A stretch of 64,000 nucleotides of DNA from Streptomyces sp. NBC_01498 (GTDB taxonomy: Bacteria; Actinomycetota; Actinomycetes; Streptomycetales; Streptomycetaceae), in the NCBI RefSeq assembly GCF_036327775.1, contig NZ_CP109598.1:6739501-6803500 (forward strand), given 5' to 3'. Shown piece after piece: positions 25,626 through 33,059 of this stretch. Made by a program: the position numbers and the translations under genes. The notes under the pieces are model-generated. The model was not told the origin of the DNA. It did no database searches and worked only from the letters and a program-made list of their open reading frames with translations. Positions within the stretch are counted from its first letter, which is position 1, and each line of letters starts with the position of its first letter.

Positions 25626-26798
25626 TCACCAGCGAAGCAGCACGAGTTCGCAGCAGAACCCGGGACCCATCGCGATCATCAGGCCGGGGGTGCCGGGCTC
25701 GGGGGAGCGGTCGGCGAGGGTGTCGCGCAGGATGTGCAGCACGGAGGACGACGACAGGTTCCCCACCTCTGACAGCGAGCGCCAGGTGACGTCCAGGGCC
25801 CCCTCCGGCAGCCCCAGCGCCTCGCCCACGGCCTCCAGGACCTTGGGGCCCCCGGGGTGGCAGACCCACGCGGTGACGTCGGCGGGCGTCAGACCGTGCT
25901 CCGCGAGGAAGTTCCGTACGTCGTCCGGGAGATGGCGGCGGACGACGGCGGGGACGGACGGATCGAGAACGACCCGGAAGCCGGACGCGGTGACGGACCA
26001 GCCCATGACATGACCGGTGTCCGGATACATACGGCTGCGGGTGGCGACGACCGTGGGACCGGCGGTCGCGGTGTCCGGCCGTACGACTTCGGGCGGTACG
26101 CTCTCCGGCCGCGTGGCTCCCGACCGCGCGACTCCGTTCGACACGGGCTCCGTCGCGAGGGACCGCGCCGCACCGGAGCGCCCCGCCCGGAACCGCTCGC
26201 CCACCGCCACCACGGCCCCCGCCCCGTCCCCGAACAGCCCGCTCGCCACCAGATTCGCCGACGACGCGTCGTCACGCTGGAAGGTGAGCGAGCACAACTC
26301 GACCGAGAGCAGCACGGCCACCTGCTCCGGCCAGCCCCGCAGATAGTCGTGCAGCCGCGCCAGCCCCGCCGCGCCCGCGACACAGCCCAGCCCGAAGACG
26401 GGCAGCCGTTTCACATCCGGGCGCATCCCCAGCCGTCCCACCAGGCGGGCGTCCACCGACGGGGCGGCAACGCCGGTCACGGAGGCGAAGAGCAGCAGAT
26501 CCACGTCCTCCGCCCGGAGACCCGCCGTACGCAGCGCCCCCCGGATCGCCTCCGCGCCCAACTCCACCGCGACCTCGATGAAGATGTCGTTGGCGGCGCC
26601 GAACCCGTCGATCTTGGCGTAGTCGTCCAGCGGCAGGGCCATGTGCCGGAAGCCGACCCGCGCGCTCGCGTGCAGCCGGTCCAGGACCCGCCGGTCCGCC
26701 CCGGCCGGCAGACAGGTGCGCGCCACCATGTCGGTGATCTCGGACTGGGTGTGTCGGTACGGGGGCAGGACGCCGTGCACAGCGGCGATTCGGGTCAT
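25626..26798 (-). CDS. Type III polyketide synthase, SrsA-like
   Basis: A 390-residue chalcone-synthase-fold enzyme. The catalytic triad is visible: Cys139 in VFGLGCVAGAAG, His in WVCHPGGPKVLEA and Asn in SEVGNLSSSSV. The family C-terminal motif GPGFCCELVLLRW is intact. It would condense fatty-acyl starters with malonyl-type extenders to alkylresorcinols or alkylpyrones. The region around residues 205-250 carries an Arg/Ala/Ser/Pro-rich insertion (for example RSGAARSLATEPVSN) not expected in the fold, likely an exposed loop. It is first in a three-gene operon and divergent from a UbiA prenyltransferase with about 115 bases between them. Confidence 0.93.
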   Translation of the reverse strand: MTRIAAVHGVLPPYRHTQSEITDMVARTCLPAGADRRVLDRLHASARVGFRHMALPLDDYAKIDGFGAANDIFIEVAVELGAEAIRGALRTAGLRAEDVDLLLFASVTGVAAPSVDARLVGRLGMRPDVKRLPVFGLGCVAGAAGLARLHDYLRGWPEQVAVLLSVELCSLTFQRDDASSANLVASGLFGDGAGAVVAVGERFRAGRSGAARSLATEPVSNGVARSGATRPESVPPEVVRPDTATAGPTVVATRSRMYPDTGHVMGWSVTASGFRVVLDPSVPAVVRRHLPDDVRNFLAEHGLTPADVTAWVCHPGGPKVLEAVGEALGLPEGALDVTWRSLSEVGNLSSSSVLHILRDTLADRSPEPGTPGLMIAMGPGFCCELVLLRW

Positions 26799-26901
26799 CG
26801 ATTCCAGCCTGAGAACGTCATGACCCCTCCAACACGCGCGACGCCGGATGGGACACCGTTTGTCGCCCGTCCGGATGGCGCGCCCACGTGGCGGGCGTGC
26901 C

Positions 26902-26907
26902 TACGAT
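26902..26907 (+). promoter_or_regulatory. Candidate -10 box of the UbiA gene
   Basis: TACGAT lies seven bases before the GTG at 26914. With transcription starting at or next to the GTG, this fits a leaderless mRNA, common in Streptomyces. No Shine-Dalgarno is seen upstream of that GTG, in agreement. Confidence 0.4.
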
Positions 26908-26913
26908 CGGCTC

Positions 26914-27831
26914 GTGAACGCCGACGCGAATACCGACATGTCCCCCGCGACGCCGACCTGGGAGGCGGGGCCGGGCAGCGGGAGGCGTACCCCGGCCCGT
27001 ACGAGGCCGGTCCGTACGGGACGCGCGCTGGCGCTGTCCTGCCATCCGGGCCCGGTGGCCGCCGTCACGGGGCTCACGCTCGTGCTCGCCGTCACCTCCG
27101 GGCACGGCGTGGGAAGTTGCGCGCTGCTCGTCGCGGCGGTGCTGACCGGTCAGCTCTCCGTCGGGTGGTGCAACGACGCGTACGACGCCCGCCGCGACAC
27201 CGTCAACGGCCGCCGGGACAAGCCCGTCGCCACGGGCACGGTCGGCCGACGCACGGTGTGGGCGGCGGCGTTCGGGGCGCTCGCGCTCTGCGTGCCGCTC
27301 TCCCTGGCCTGCGGCGCCCTCGCGGGCGGCGCGCATCTGGGCGCGGTGGGCGCGGCGTGGGCGTACAACCTGCGGCTCAAGGCCACGCCGCTGTCCTGGC
27401 TGCCGTACGCGCTCGGATTCGCGAGTCTGCCCGCGCTGGTCTCACTGAGTCTGCCGGGCAGCCCGTGGCCGGCCTGGTGGGCCGTCACCACGGGGGCGCT
27501 GCTCGGCGTCGGGGCACACCTCGCGGACGTCCTGCCCGACATCCGCGACGACCTCGCCACCGGTGTACGGGGCCTGCCGCACCGGCTCGGCACCACCGGC
27601 ACCCGCCTGCTGCTCCCGGTGCCGCTGGTCGCTGCCTCGGCGGTGCCGGTGCTCGGCCCACCGGGTCCCGCGGGCATGGCGGCCGTCCTCGTCCCGACGG
27701 CCGCCGGGACGATCGCCGCCACCGGCCTGCTCCTCGCCCGCCGCCACCCGAAAACCCCCTTCGTCGCGGCGGTCACGGTGGCGGCACTGGACGTGTCCCT
27801 GCTGGCTGTCCATGGGACGGGTGTCGGTTAG
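26914..27831 (+). CDS. UbiA-family prenyltransferase
   Basis: A 305-residue integral membrane protein with about eight hydrophobic helices. The two aspartate-rich motifs of UbiA enzymes are present: NDAYDARRD and DVLPDIRDD. These bind the magnesium-diphosphate of the prenyl donor. It looks closest to the EboC-like or small 4-hydroxybenzoate-type branch (moderate confidence). Placement beside an srsABC-like operon suggests it prenylates a phenolic lipid or related quinone at the membrane; that is inference. An alternative start is ATG at 26938. The stop codon lies three bases before an inverted-repeat element. Confidence 0.87.
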   Translation: MNADANTDMSPATPTWEAGPGSGRRTPARTRPVRTGRALALSCHPGPVAAVTGLTLVLAVTSGHGVGSCALLVAAVLTGQLSVGWCNDAYDARRDTVNGRRDKPVATGTVGRRTVWAAAFGALALCVPLSLACGALAGGAHLGAVGAAWAYNLRLKATPLSWLPYALGFASLPALVSLSLPGSPWPAWWAVTTGALLGVGAHLADVLPDIRDDLATGVRGLPHRLGTTGTRLLLPVPLVAASAVPVLGPPGPAGMAAVLVPTAAGTIAATGLLLARRHPKTPFVAAVTVAALDVSLLAVHGTGVG

Positions 27832-27834
27832 GCG

Positions 27835-28002
27835 CTGTCGTTCGGATCTTGCCGGGCTCGCGCCCTGGCACCACGCCTCGCCGCGGTGTCGGCGCGGGAG
27901 GGAGGCACGGCTCCCTCCTCCGCCCCGCGATCCACGGCACCGACGTGACATCGGCCGCTGACGCGTCGGGCACTCACTGATCCGGCCTGATCCGAACGAC
28001 AG
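27835..28002. mobile_element. Candidate non-autonomous element (MITE-like), 168 bp
   Basis: Perfect 14-bp terminal inverted repeats, CTGTCGTTCGGATC at 27835-27848 and GATCCGAACGACAG at 27989-28002, flank a 140-base interior; GCCGG just inside the left repeat also pairs roughly with the right side. The interior encodes nothing I can support but has an internal hairpin (GGAGGGAG/CTCCCTCC, 27897-27918). Such termini resemble those of IS5-type insertion sequences in Streptomyces (from memory), suggesting a deletion derivative mobilised in trans. No clear target duplication is visible. Confidence 0.55.
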
Positions 28003-28055
28003 ATCCCAGGCGCGGCCCGGAGGATCTTCGCGGGCCCGGAACGGCCGGCACGGCG

Positions 28056-28074
28056 CCCCGCGTCGTACGCGGGG
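28056..28074. terminator. CCCCGCG/CGCGGGG hairpin
   Basis: A perfect 7-bp stem with a 5-base loop (TCGTA) lies in the 418-base spacer between the UbiA gene and the convergent ricin-domain gene. The rest of the spacer holds the candidate element at 27835-28002 and, from about 28128, a short stretch resembling the 20469 repeat hairpin. No gene is seen there. Confidence 0.5.
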
Positions 28075-28249
28075 TCGTCCTCCTAGGCCCGCGCACGCCT
28101 ACCTGCGTCCGGGCCTCGCACCACGACGATCCTCCGCCGTGCGGCGCACCGCGCCGGACGCCGCGCCCCCGCCCCTGCGGGCGGCTCGCGCTCCCATGAG
28201 GACGCCGGGGCGGGACGGCCCCCGCCGGGCGCTCCCGTACCCGCCCCGC

Positions 28250-30157
28250 TCAGTCGCCGAACCGGGTGTCGTCGCAGTGCTCCCGGCGGTCGCGGTCGTA
28301 GGCGCCTTCGCGGGAACGGGCGTCGTCGTCGGACCGGTCGGTGTGGTGGCCACGGACATCGTTGTCCGCGTCGGCCGGTGTCTCGCAGCCCCGGCCGCCC
28401 GTACGCCGTTCCTCCTGCCGGTCCTCCAGTTGTTGCGACCGCCGTTCCTCGCGTCGCTCCGTCAGCCGCTCCGACCCGATCGTGCTCCGGCGCACCGACG
28501 CCGGGCCCTCCGGTGGTGCCGTGGGACGGCCGCCGCCCACGACCGGCAGGGAACGGGGGCTGTCGCGCGGGGCGTCCGTCGACCAGTTCTGGGCGGAGGA
28601 CCCGTCCCGGATCTTCGCCACCACGGACGTGCCCGCCACGGGAGTGGTCGGGACGACGGCCAGCGAGTCGTCCCACCGGGGGACCACCTGCCCCTGGGGC
28701 GTCAGGTCGTAGCGCACGTCCGCGGCGTCGTCGGCGCCCGGCGGCGCGCAGAGCCCGAGGACCAGGGAGCCGTCCACCGTGTGGGAGTTGAGGCACAGAT
28801 CGTCGTCGGCGCCGCTGCGCAGCAGCCCGTCGTCCTCGTACTGCCACCGCTGGGTGTCGGCCGACGACGAGCAGATGGCCAGGGTCGCCTCGGACCCGAT
28901 GTCGGGCCGGGTGTCGCGCAGATCGAGGCAGAGGTCGGCGTCCGCGCTGCGCAGCGCCGTGCGCAGGACGTCCGGCCGCTGGTCCTGGGCGCCGCTCGGC
29001 GGCTGCCCGCCGGGCCCGGAGACGCCCTGTGAGCCGGGGTCGGTGGCGGTCGGGGAGGAGCCCGTGCCGATGGGCACGGCCGGGCCTATCGCCTGGCCGC
29101 CGCGGTCCCCCGAGCTGAGGCTGGTGACGGTCACGGCGAACAGGCCGACCGTCACCAGACCGAGCCCGCTGAGCAGGACCGTCCTCGGCCGGCCCGGCGT
29201 GCTCATGACCCGCTTGCCCAGCACCGTCACGCGCGGCAGCACCCGGGGACGCCCGCCCACCGAGTGCCGTCCGCCGCGCCGGGCGCCCGCGCGCGCGGAC
29301 CGGGAGCGGCCACGTCTGCCCGGCCGGGTGTCCAGGTAGCGCCTGGCGTGCGGGCCGAGGAGCGCCTCGGCGAGCAGGGCGGCCGGGCGGCCCGCGGAGT
29401 GGACGAACTGCTCGGTGGCGTAGGCGCAATGGGCGCAGATCGCCAGATGCTGCTGGATGTCCGGGAGCAAAGGACCGCCCCGTCGCAGTGAGACGTCCAG
29501 CAGACGGTTGTAATGGCGGCATTCCGAGTCCGGCGCGAGATGGATATGCGCGCGAACACAGCCGGTGCGGAAGAGTTCCCGCGCGTGTTCCAGTTCGGTG
29601 GGCGCCATTTCCGGGTCGATGCCGAGCAGGGTGGCCGGTACGGACAGGGGCTCCGCCTCGACCTCGGTGTGCCAGAGCAGGGTCCGCGCGGGCGCGGGCA
29701 TTGACCGGAAGGAGTGCAGGGCCAGCCGCCGGTTCTCCGGGGCTTGCGGCCCGTCGGGATGTCCCGCGCCGGTGTCGGTGAAATGTCCGGGGTGCTCCCA
29801 GACGTTGTCGGTCCGCTGTCCCTCGGCCGCCCAGACACCCGCCGTATGCCGTGCGGTCACCAGGAATTCGGGCCGCAGGGCCGGGACCGGACCGGGGCGG
29901 CGCAGGGCGTCGAGGACGGTGCCGAAGGCGGCGGTGGCGAGCATCGAGGCGGCGTCCGCAGAGGGGGAGCGGATCTCGGCGTAGTCGAGCAGCGCACCCC
30001 AGTGCCGGGCCAGCAGCAGCGCGGTGGCGTGGTCCTCCTCGTCGCTGTCGCCGGTCCTGAGCGCGGCGACGAGCTCCGCGTCCGGGCCTTCGGGACGGGG
30101 GACCGGACGGCCGGCCGGCGGGGGCGGGGTGGTTCTGGACGTACGGGGATCCTGCAC
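28250..30157 (-). CDS. Membrane-anchored sigma-like / zinc-finger / ricin-type protein
   Basis: A 635-residue protein of unusual build. Residues about 20-190 are helical and sigma-70-like in shape (LVAALRTGDSDEEDHATALL, LLARHWGALLDYAEI, ALHSFRSMPAPARTLLWH) without a clear DNA-binding motif. A zf-HC2-type segment follows (DIQQHLAICAHCAYA). After a basic stretch there is one membrane helix (VLLSGLGLVTVGLFAVTVTSL, about residue 325), then an extracytoplasmic beta-trefoil lectin-like domain (about 380-530). The last 75 residues are a highly charged Arg/Glu/Asp tail with RREERR and RQEERR repeats. I recognise the general class from Streptomyces RICIN-domain proteins. GTG start has a GGAAGGCAGGA ribosome-binding site. 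Ligand and output are unknown. Confidence 0.75.
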   Translation of the reverse strand: MQDPRTSRTTPPPPAGRPVPRPEGPDAELVAALRTGDSDEEDHATALLLARHWGALLDYAEIRSPSADAASMLATAAFGTVLDALRRPGPVPALRPEFLVTARHTAGVWAAEGQRTDNVWEHPGHFTDTGAGHPDGPQAPENRRLALHSFRSMPAPARTLLWHTEVEAEPLSVPATLLGIDPEMAPTELEHARELFRTGCVRAHIHLAPDSECRHYNRLLDVSLRRGGPLLPDIQQHLAICAHCAYATEQFVHSAGRPAALLAEALLGPHARRYLDTRPGRRGRSRSARAGARRGGRHSVGGRPRVLPRVTVLGKRVMSTPGRPRTVLLSGLGLVTVGLFAVTVTSLSSGDRGGQAIGPAVPIGTGSSPTATDPGSQGVSGPGGQPPSGAQDQRPDVLRTALRSADADLCLDLRDTRPDIGSEATLAICSSSADTQRWQYEDDGLLRSGADDDLCLNSHTVDGSLVLGLCAPPGADDAADVRYDLTPQGQVVPRWDDSLAVVPTTPVAGTSVVAKIRDGSSAQNWSTDAPRDSPRSLPVVGGGRPTAPPEGPASVRRSTIGSERLTERREERRSQQLEDRQEERRTGGRGCETPADADNDVRGHHTDRSDDDARSREGAYDRDRREHCDDTRFGD

Positions 30158-30727
30158 TGAGGTCCTGCCTTCCAGGGCACTGAGTGGGGGGCGTCCAGTC
30201 CCTTGACGCGGTGATGGCGGCAGTGTTTTTCCGGCCGGCTGAAAGGGCGTTGGGGCGAATGCTGCGTATCGGTGGGCGGTGTGCTGCCTCCAGGAAAGAG
30301 ATCCGCGGGGGGAGGGCGGCGCACGGTGACACCCGGAAGGCTTTTCCGGGTGGCCGGACCGTCCTCGAATCGAACGGTTGAGCGCTCTTGGCATTGCTGC
30401 CGACCGCGCGCGTTCACCATTGCACAGCCCGTGTGTGTGAAACAAGGGATCTCCAACCACGGCTATTCGGTGCGCTGTTGAAGAACGCGCCGGGGAAGGA
30501 TATCCGTCGCGCGATCCAATTCGGGCCGGGGAAATACCAGAGGCGACCGGTGAATGGGGTCGCCGAGGAGACCCCGAGGGGCCCGGACCGTACCAAGGTC
30601 TTCGCAGTCGCACCGCGTCGGCAACTCTACGGCCGACGCAGCCCGTTGGTCGAACGCGAGCCCTGCTCGCGTTCGACCGGGACCCGCCGCCCGCCCCCGG
30701 GCCTGCGGGAATCCGCCGGGGCGCGGT
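30158..30727. other. 570-base spacer without a supported gene
   Basis: Between two minus-strand genes. The part near 30340-30500 is less GC-rich than the surroundings, as expected for a promoter region serving the ricin-domain gene. Open frames here are short, basic and in inconsistent frames. I see no tRNA-like cloverleaf and no strong hairpin. Confidence 0.5.
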
Positions 30728-31660
30728 CTACACCGGTGGCGGTTCGGCCAGCCAGTCGGCCACCGCCTCGGCGATCGGCTGCCGGGTCTCCAGCTCCACG
30801 AAGCCGAACTGGCCGCCCTGATTGCATTCGAGAAACCACCAGGTGCCGTCGGTGTCCTCGGCGAAGTCGAAGGCGCCGTAGGCGAGATGGGCGGCGCGCA
30901 TGTACCCGTACACGGCGCGGTTGATGCGCTCGGGCACCTCGACGGGCTCCCACGGGTGGTCGCTCCCGTCGTACCGGCCGTCCACCTGGCCGGGGGTGGC
31001 GGCCCGCCGCGCGGCGAAGAGCCGGTGCCCGACACAGGTGAGCCGGATGTCCGCCCGCTTGGAGACATGGCGCTGGAGCAGGGTGGGCCCGGCGGCGACC
31101 GAGGAGAAGTCGGCGCCGGGTCCCACCCGGGTGGTCGGCAGCGACACCGGGGGATCGCCGGGCGGCGGGCCGGTGATCGACTTCACCACGATGTCCCGGT
31201 GCTCGGCGGCGAACAGCCGCGCGATGCGCGGAAAGGTGGTGACGAGCGTCGGCGGCACGGCGAAGCCGCTCTGGTGCGCGACCCTCAGCTGCCACGGCTT
31301 GAGCCGCGCCTGCGCCGCCGCCTGGGGGTGGTTCATCCAGCGCGCCGTGGTCGAGTACAGCATGCCGAAGAAGGCGTGGGCGGACTCGGCGGTGAGCCAG
31401 GGCGAGGGGTGCGGCGCGTGGGCCGCGCTCGCACCCGGCCGCCGTACCCATATCGAACGCAGTCCGTCCATGCTCAACAGGCGTCCGCCCGCGGACAGAT
31501 GCCCGCGGAAGTCGCCGCTGACGTACTCGGCGGACATCGCCGCCTCGCCCGGCAGGTCGGCGGGGTCGAAGCGCACCAGCGGGGTACCGCGCCCGTGCAG
31601 TTCGGCCACCACCAGATCGGCGGTGACGTCCTGCTCGGCGGTGAGGATCAGCACAGTCAT
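30728..31660 (-). CDS. tgmB: ATP-grasp graspetide maturase
   Basis: A 310-residue ATP-grasp ligase of the TgmB group, which uses ATP to form ester or amide crosslinks between side chains of a precursor peptide. It has an N-terminal preATP-grasp region (VLILTAEQDVTADLVVAEL, RSIWVRRPG), the central nucleotide-binding region (DIVVKSITG, PTLLQRHVSKRADIRLT) and the metal-binding C-terminal motif DFAEDTDGTWWFLECNQGGQ. The gene starts 16 bases after the stop of the precursor gene, so the two are cotranscribed. The TgmC-type methyltransferase often linked to this family is not found in the window. Confidence 0.93.
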   Translation of the reverse strand: MTVLILTAEQDVTADLVVAELHGRGTPLVRFDPADLPGEAAMSAEYVSGDFRGHLSAGGRLLSMDGLRSIWVRRPGASAAHAPHPSPWLTAESAHAFFGMLYSTTARWMNHPQAAAQARLKPWQLRVAHQSGFAVPPTLVTTFPRIARLFAAEHRDIVVKSITGPPPGDPPVSLPTTRVGPGADFSSVAAGPTLLQRHVSKRADIRLTCVGHRLFAARRAATPGQVDGRYDGSDHPWEPVEVPERINRAVYGYMRAAHLAYGAFDFAEDTDGTWWFLECNQGGQFGFVELETRQPIAEAVADWLAEPPPV

Positions 31661-31676
31661 CGGGTGGCCGGTTCGC

Positions 31677-31868
31677 TCAGTCGTCGAAGTGCGTCTTGGA
31701 GCCGGCCGTCGAGGTCGTGGACCCGGCGGCCAGCAGCAGTGCGCGGTCGGCTATCGCGGGACGTCCGTCGGGCAGGACGTTCAGCTGGAGCGTGGAGTCG
31801 TAGGTGAAAGGTCCGACGACCGGCGAGCTCGGAGCCGGGAAAGCGTAGTTCAGCGCGAACGGTCGCAT
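31677..31868 (-). CDS. tgmA: ATP-grasp-modified RiPP precursor
   Basis: A 63-residue precursor peptide. The N-terminus MRPFALNYA and the leader stretch LQLNVLPDGRPAI are the family signature recognised by the partner ligase. The C-terminal core region STTSTAGSKTHFDD is rich in Ser/Thr acceptors and ends in two aspartates and a lysine, suited to ester or amide macrocycles. An excellent ribosome-binding site, GGAGGAG, precedes the ATG. No signal peptide and no dedicated exporter or protease is nearby, so maturation and release steps are not explained locally. Confidence 0.93.
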   Translation of the reverse strand: MRPFALNYAFPAPSSPVVGPFTYDSTLQLNVLPDGRPAIADRALLLAAGSTTSTAGSKTHFDD

Positions 31869-31951
31869 GATTCTCCTCCACTGACCCGAGAGTGTGTGTC
31901 TGTCACGCAGGTAACAATACGTGGCGAAGACGTAATGGTCTCAGCACGGAA

Positions 31952-31965
31952 CGTCATATATGACG
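31952..31965. promoter_or_regulatory. Perfect 14-bp palindrome upstream of tgmA
   Basis: CGTCATATATGACG lies about 84 bases upstream of the tgmA ATG, in a locally AT-rich patch. It is a plausible operator or dimer-binding site. The surrounding 412-base spacer 31869-32280 has no gene that I can support. Confidence 0.45.
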
Positions 31966-32280
31966 GGCCGTCAGCAAAAGCGCCCGTCACCGCCTTCCGG
32001 ACCTGGGCGGACGGGGGTCCGGAGTGCGGTGACGGGGTCGTGAAACGTCCTCAAGTCCGTTGTGGAGAAACCGAGTTCGGTGGACCGGACTGCCGGTATT
32101 GAGGGGTCCTGTCCCGATTCCGGCGGAGGTCCTCCCCGGCGGGGGGCCGGGAGGTGAAGGCGCCGCGACGGCCTTCCCGGGCGCCCGCGCACGGGCGGCC
32201 GGGGCGGGGAGATTCTCCCGCCCCGGCCGCCTCCGGTGCCGCCTGTCCCGGTGCGCCGGCCGAGGTCCGGCCGGTCCGCC

Positions 32281-32799
32281 TCAGAAGGTGAAGACGGCTC
32301 CTCTGCCCCCGTCCATGGCACAGGAGTTGGCGAAGGTGTGCGCGTAGGCGACGCGCTGCCCGTCCCACACGCCGTCGGCCGTCACGGTGACCGGTTCCCA
32401 CTCCTTGGTGCAGACCCGGTTGGTCGCGGAGGCGGTGACGGTGTCGAACTTCGCGCCGTTCTGCTTGAGTTCGGAGCAGGCGGCCACCGGGTCGGGGTGG
32501 CTGCCGGACGGCGTGGGGGCGCAACTCAGCGTGACCGCGCGCCGTACGGTGCCGGTCGTGTGATCGGCACCGTCCGTAACCGCCAGCACCAGCGCCGAGG
32601 GCGCGTACACGCTCTCCGATCCGGTGGACGGGGCGACGGGGGCCGTCGGCACGCCTCCGATGGCTGCGCGCGCGGCGGCCGCCTCCACGGCCGCCCCGCC
32701 GGTCGTTCCTGTCGAGGCGGCGCCGGCCGTGCCGGCGAACGACAGACTGCTCAGTGCCAGTGCGGCTCCACACGCCGCGGCCCTTGCGATGCTCCGCAT
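32281..32799 (-). CDS. Subtilisin-inhibitor-like secreted protease inhibitor
   Basis: A 172-residue secreted protein of the SSI family. A Sec signal peptide (MRSIARAAACGAALALSSLS, cleavage near AGA-AS at residue 28) precedes a spacer, then the inhibitor domain from YAPSALVLAV to the C-terminal AVFTF. The four cysteines (93, 108, 130, 160) match the two SSI disulfides. Aligning CTKEWEP with CPMVYDP of classical SSI places Lys132 at P1, predicting a trypsin-type inhibitor. A good ribosome-binding site, AGGGAG, precedes the ATG. Such proteins restrain the producer's own extracellular proteases during development. Confidence 0.92.
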   Translation of the reverse strand: MRSIARAAACGAALALSSLSFAGTAGAASTGTTGGAAVEAAAARAAIGGVPTAPVAPSTGSESVYAPSALVLAVTDGADHTTGTVRRAVTLSCAPTPSGSHPDPVAACSELKQNGAKFDTVTASATNRVCTKEWEPVTVTADGVWDGQRVAYAHTFANSCAMDGGRGAVFTF

Positions 32800-32941
32800 T
32801 GCGAACACTCCCTGGGGTCGATGTCTCGGACAACGGACGTGAGTCTTGCTCACGGCGGGGGTGTCAGGCCCGCTTCACGGCCCGTTTCCGTCGCTCCGCG
32901 TGTCGTCACGATCGCTTTCTGTGCGGACAATCGCCTGGTCC

Positions 32942-32974
32942 GGGTGGGTGGGGAGGGGGCGGTGGGTGGGGAGG
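32942..32974 (+). other. G-quadruplex-capable G-tract cluster
   Basis: The plus strand reads GGG-T-GGG-T-GGGG-A-GGGGG, then further GG/GGG/GGGG runs, all with one-base loops. It satisfies the strictest intramolecular G-quadruplex pattern. It sits about 145 bases upstream of the SSI start and 85 bases past the 3' end of the metallophosphoesterase gene, so it would form on the template strand of the SSI promoter region. Confidence 0.6.
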
Positions 32975-33059
32975 AAAGGGAGTGATTCGCAGTTCGTGTG
33001 GCAGGTTGACGGTTTGATTGTCAGGTGGAAGGACGTATGAATCTTGGATTATGTGACTG

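Noticed and set aside
30340..30500. A horizontally acquired AT-richer island
   Set aside because: The stretch is short, non-coding and promoter-like; flanking genes have normal codon use.
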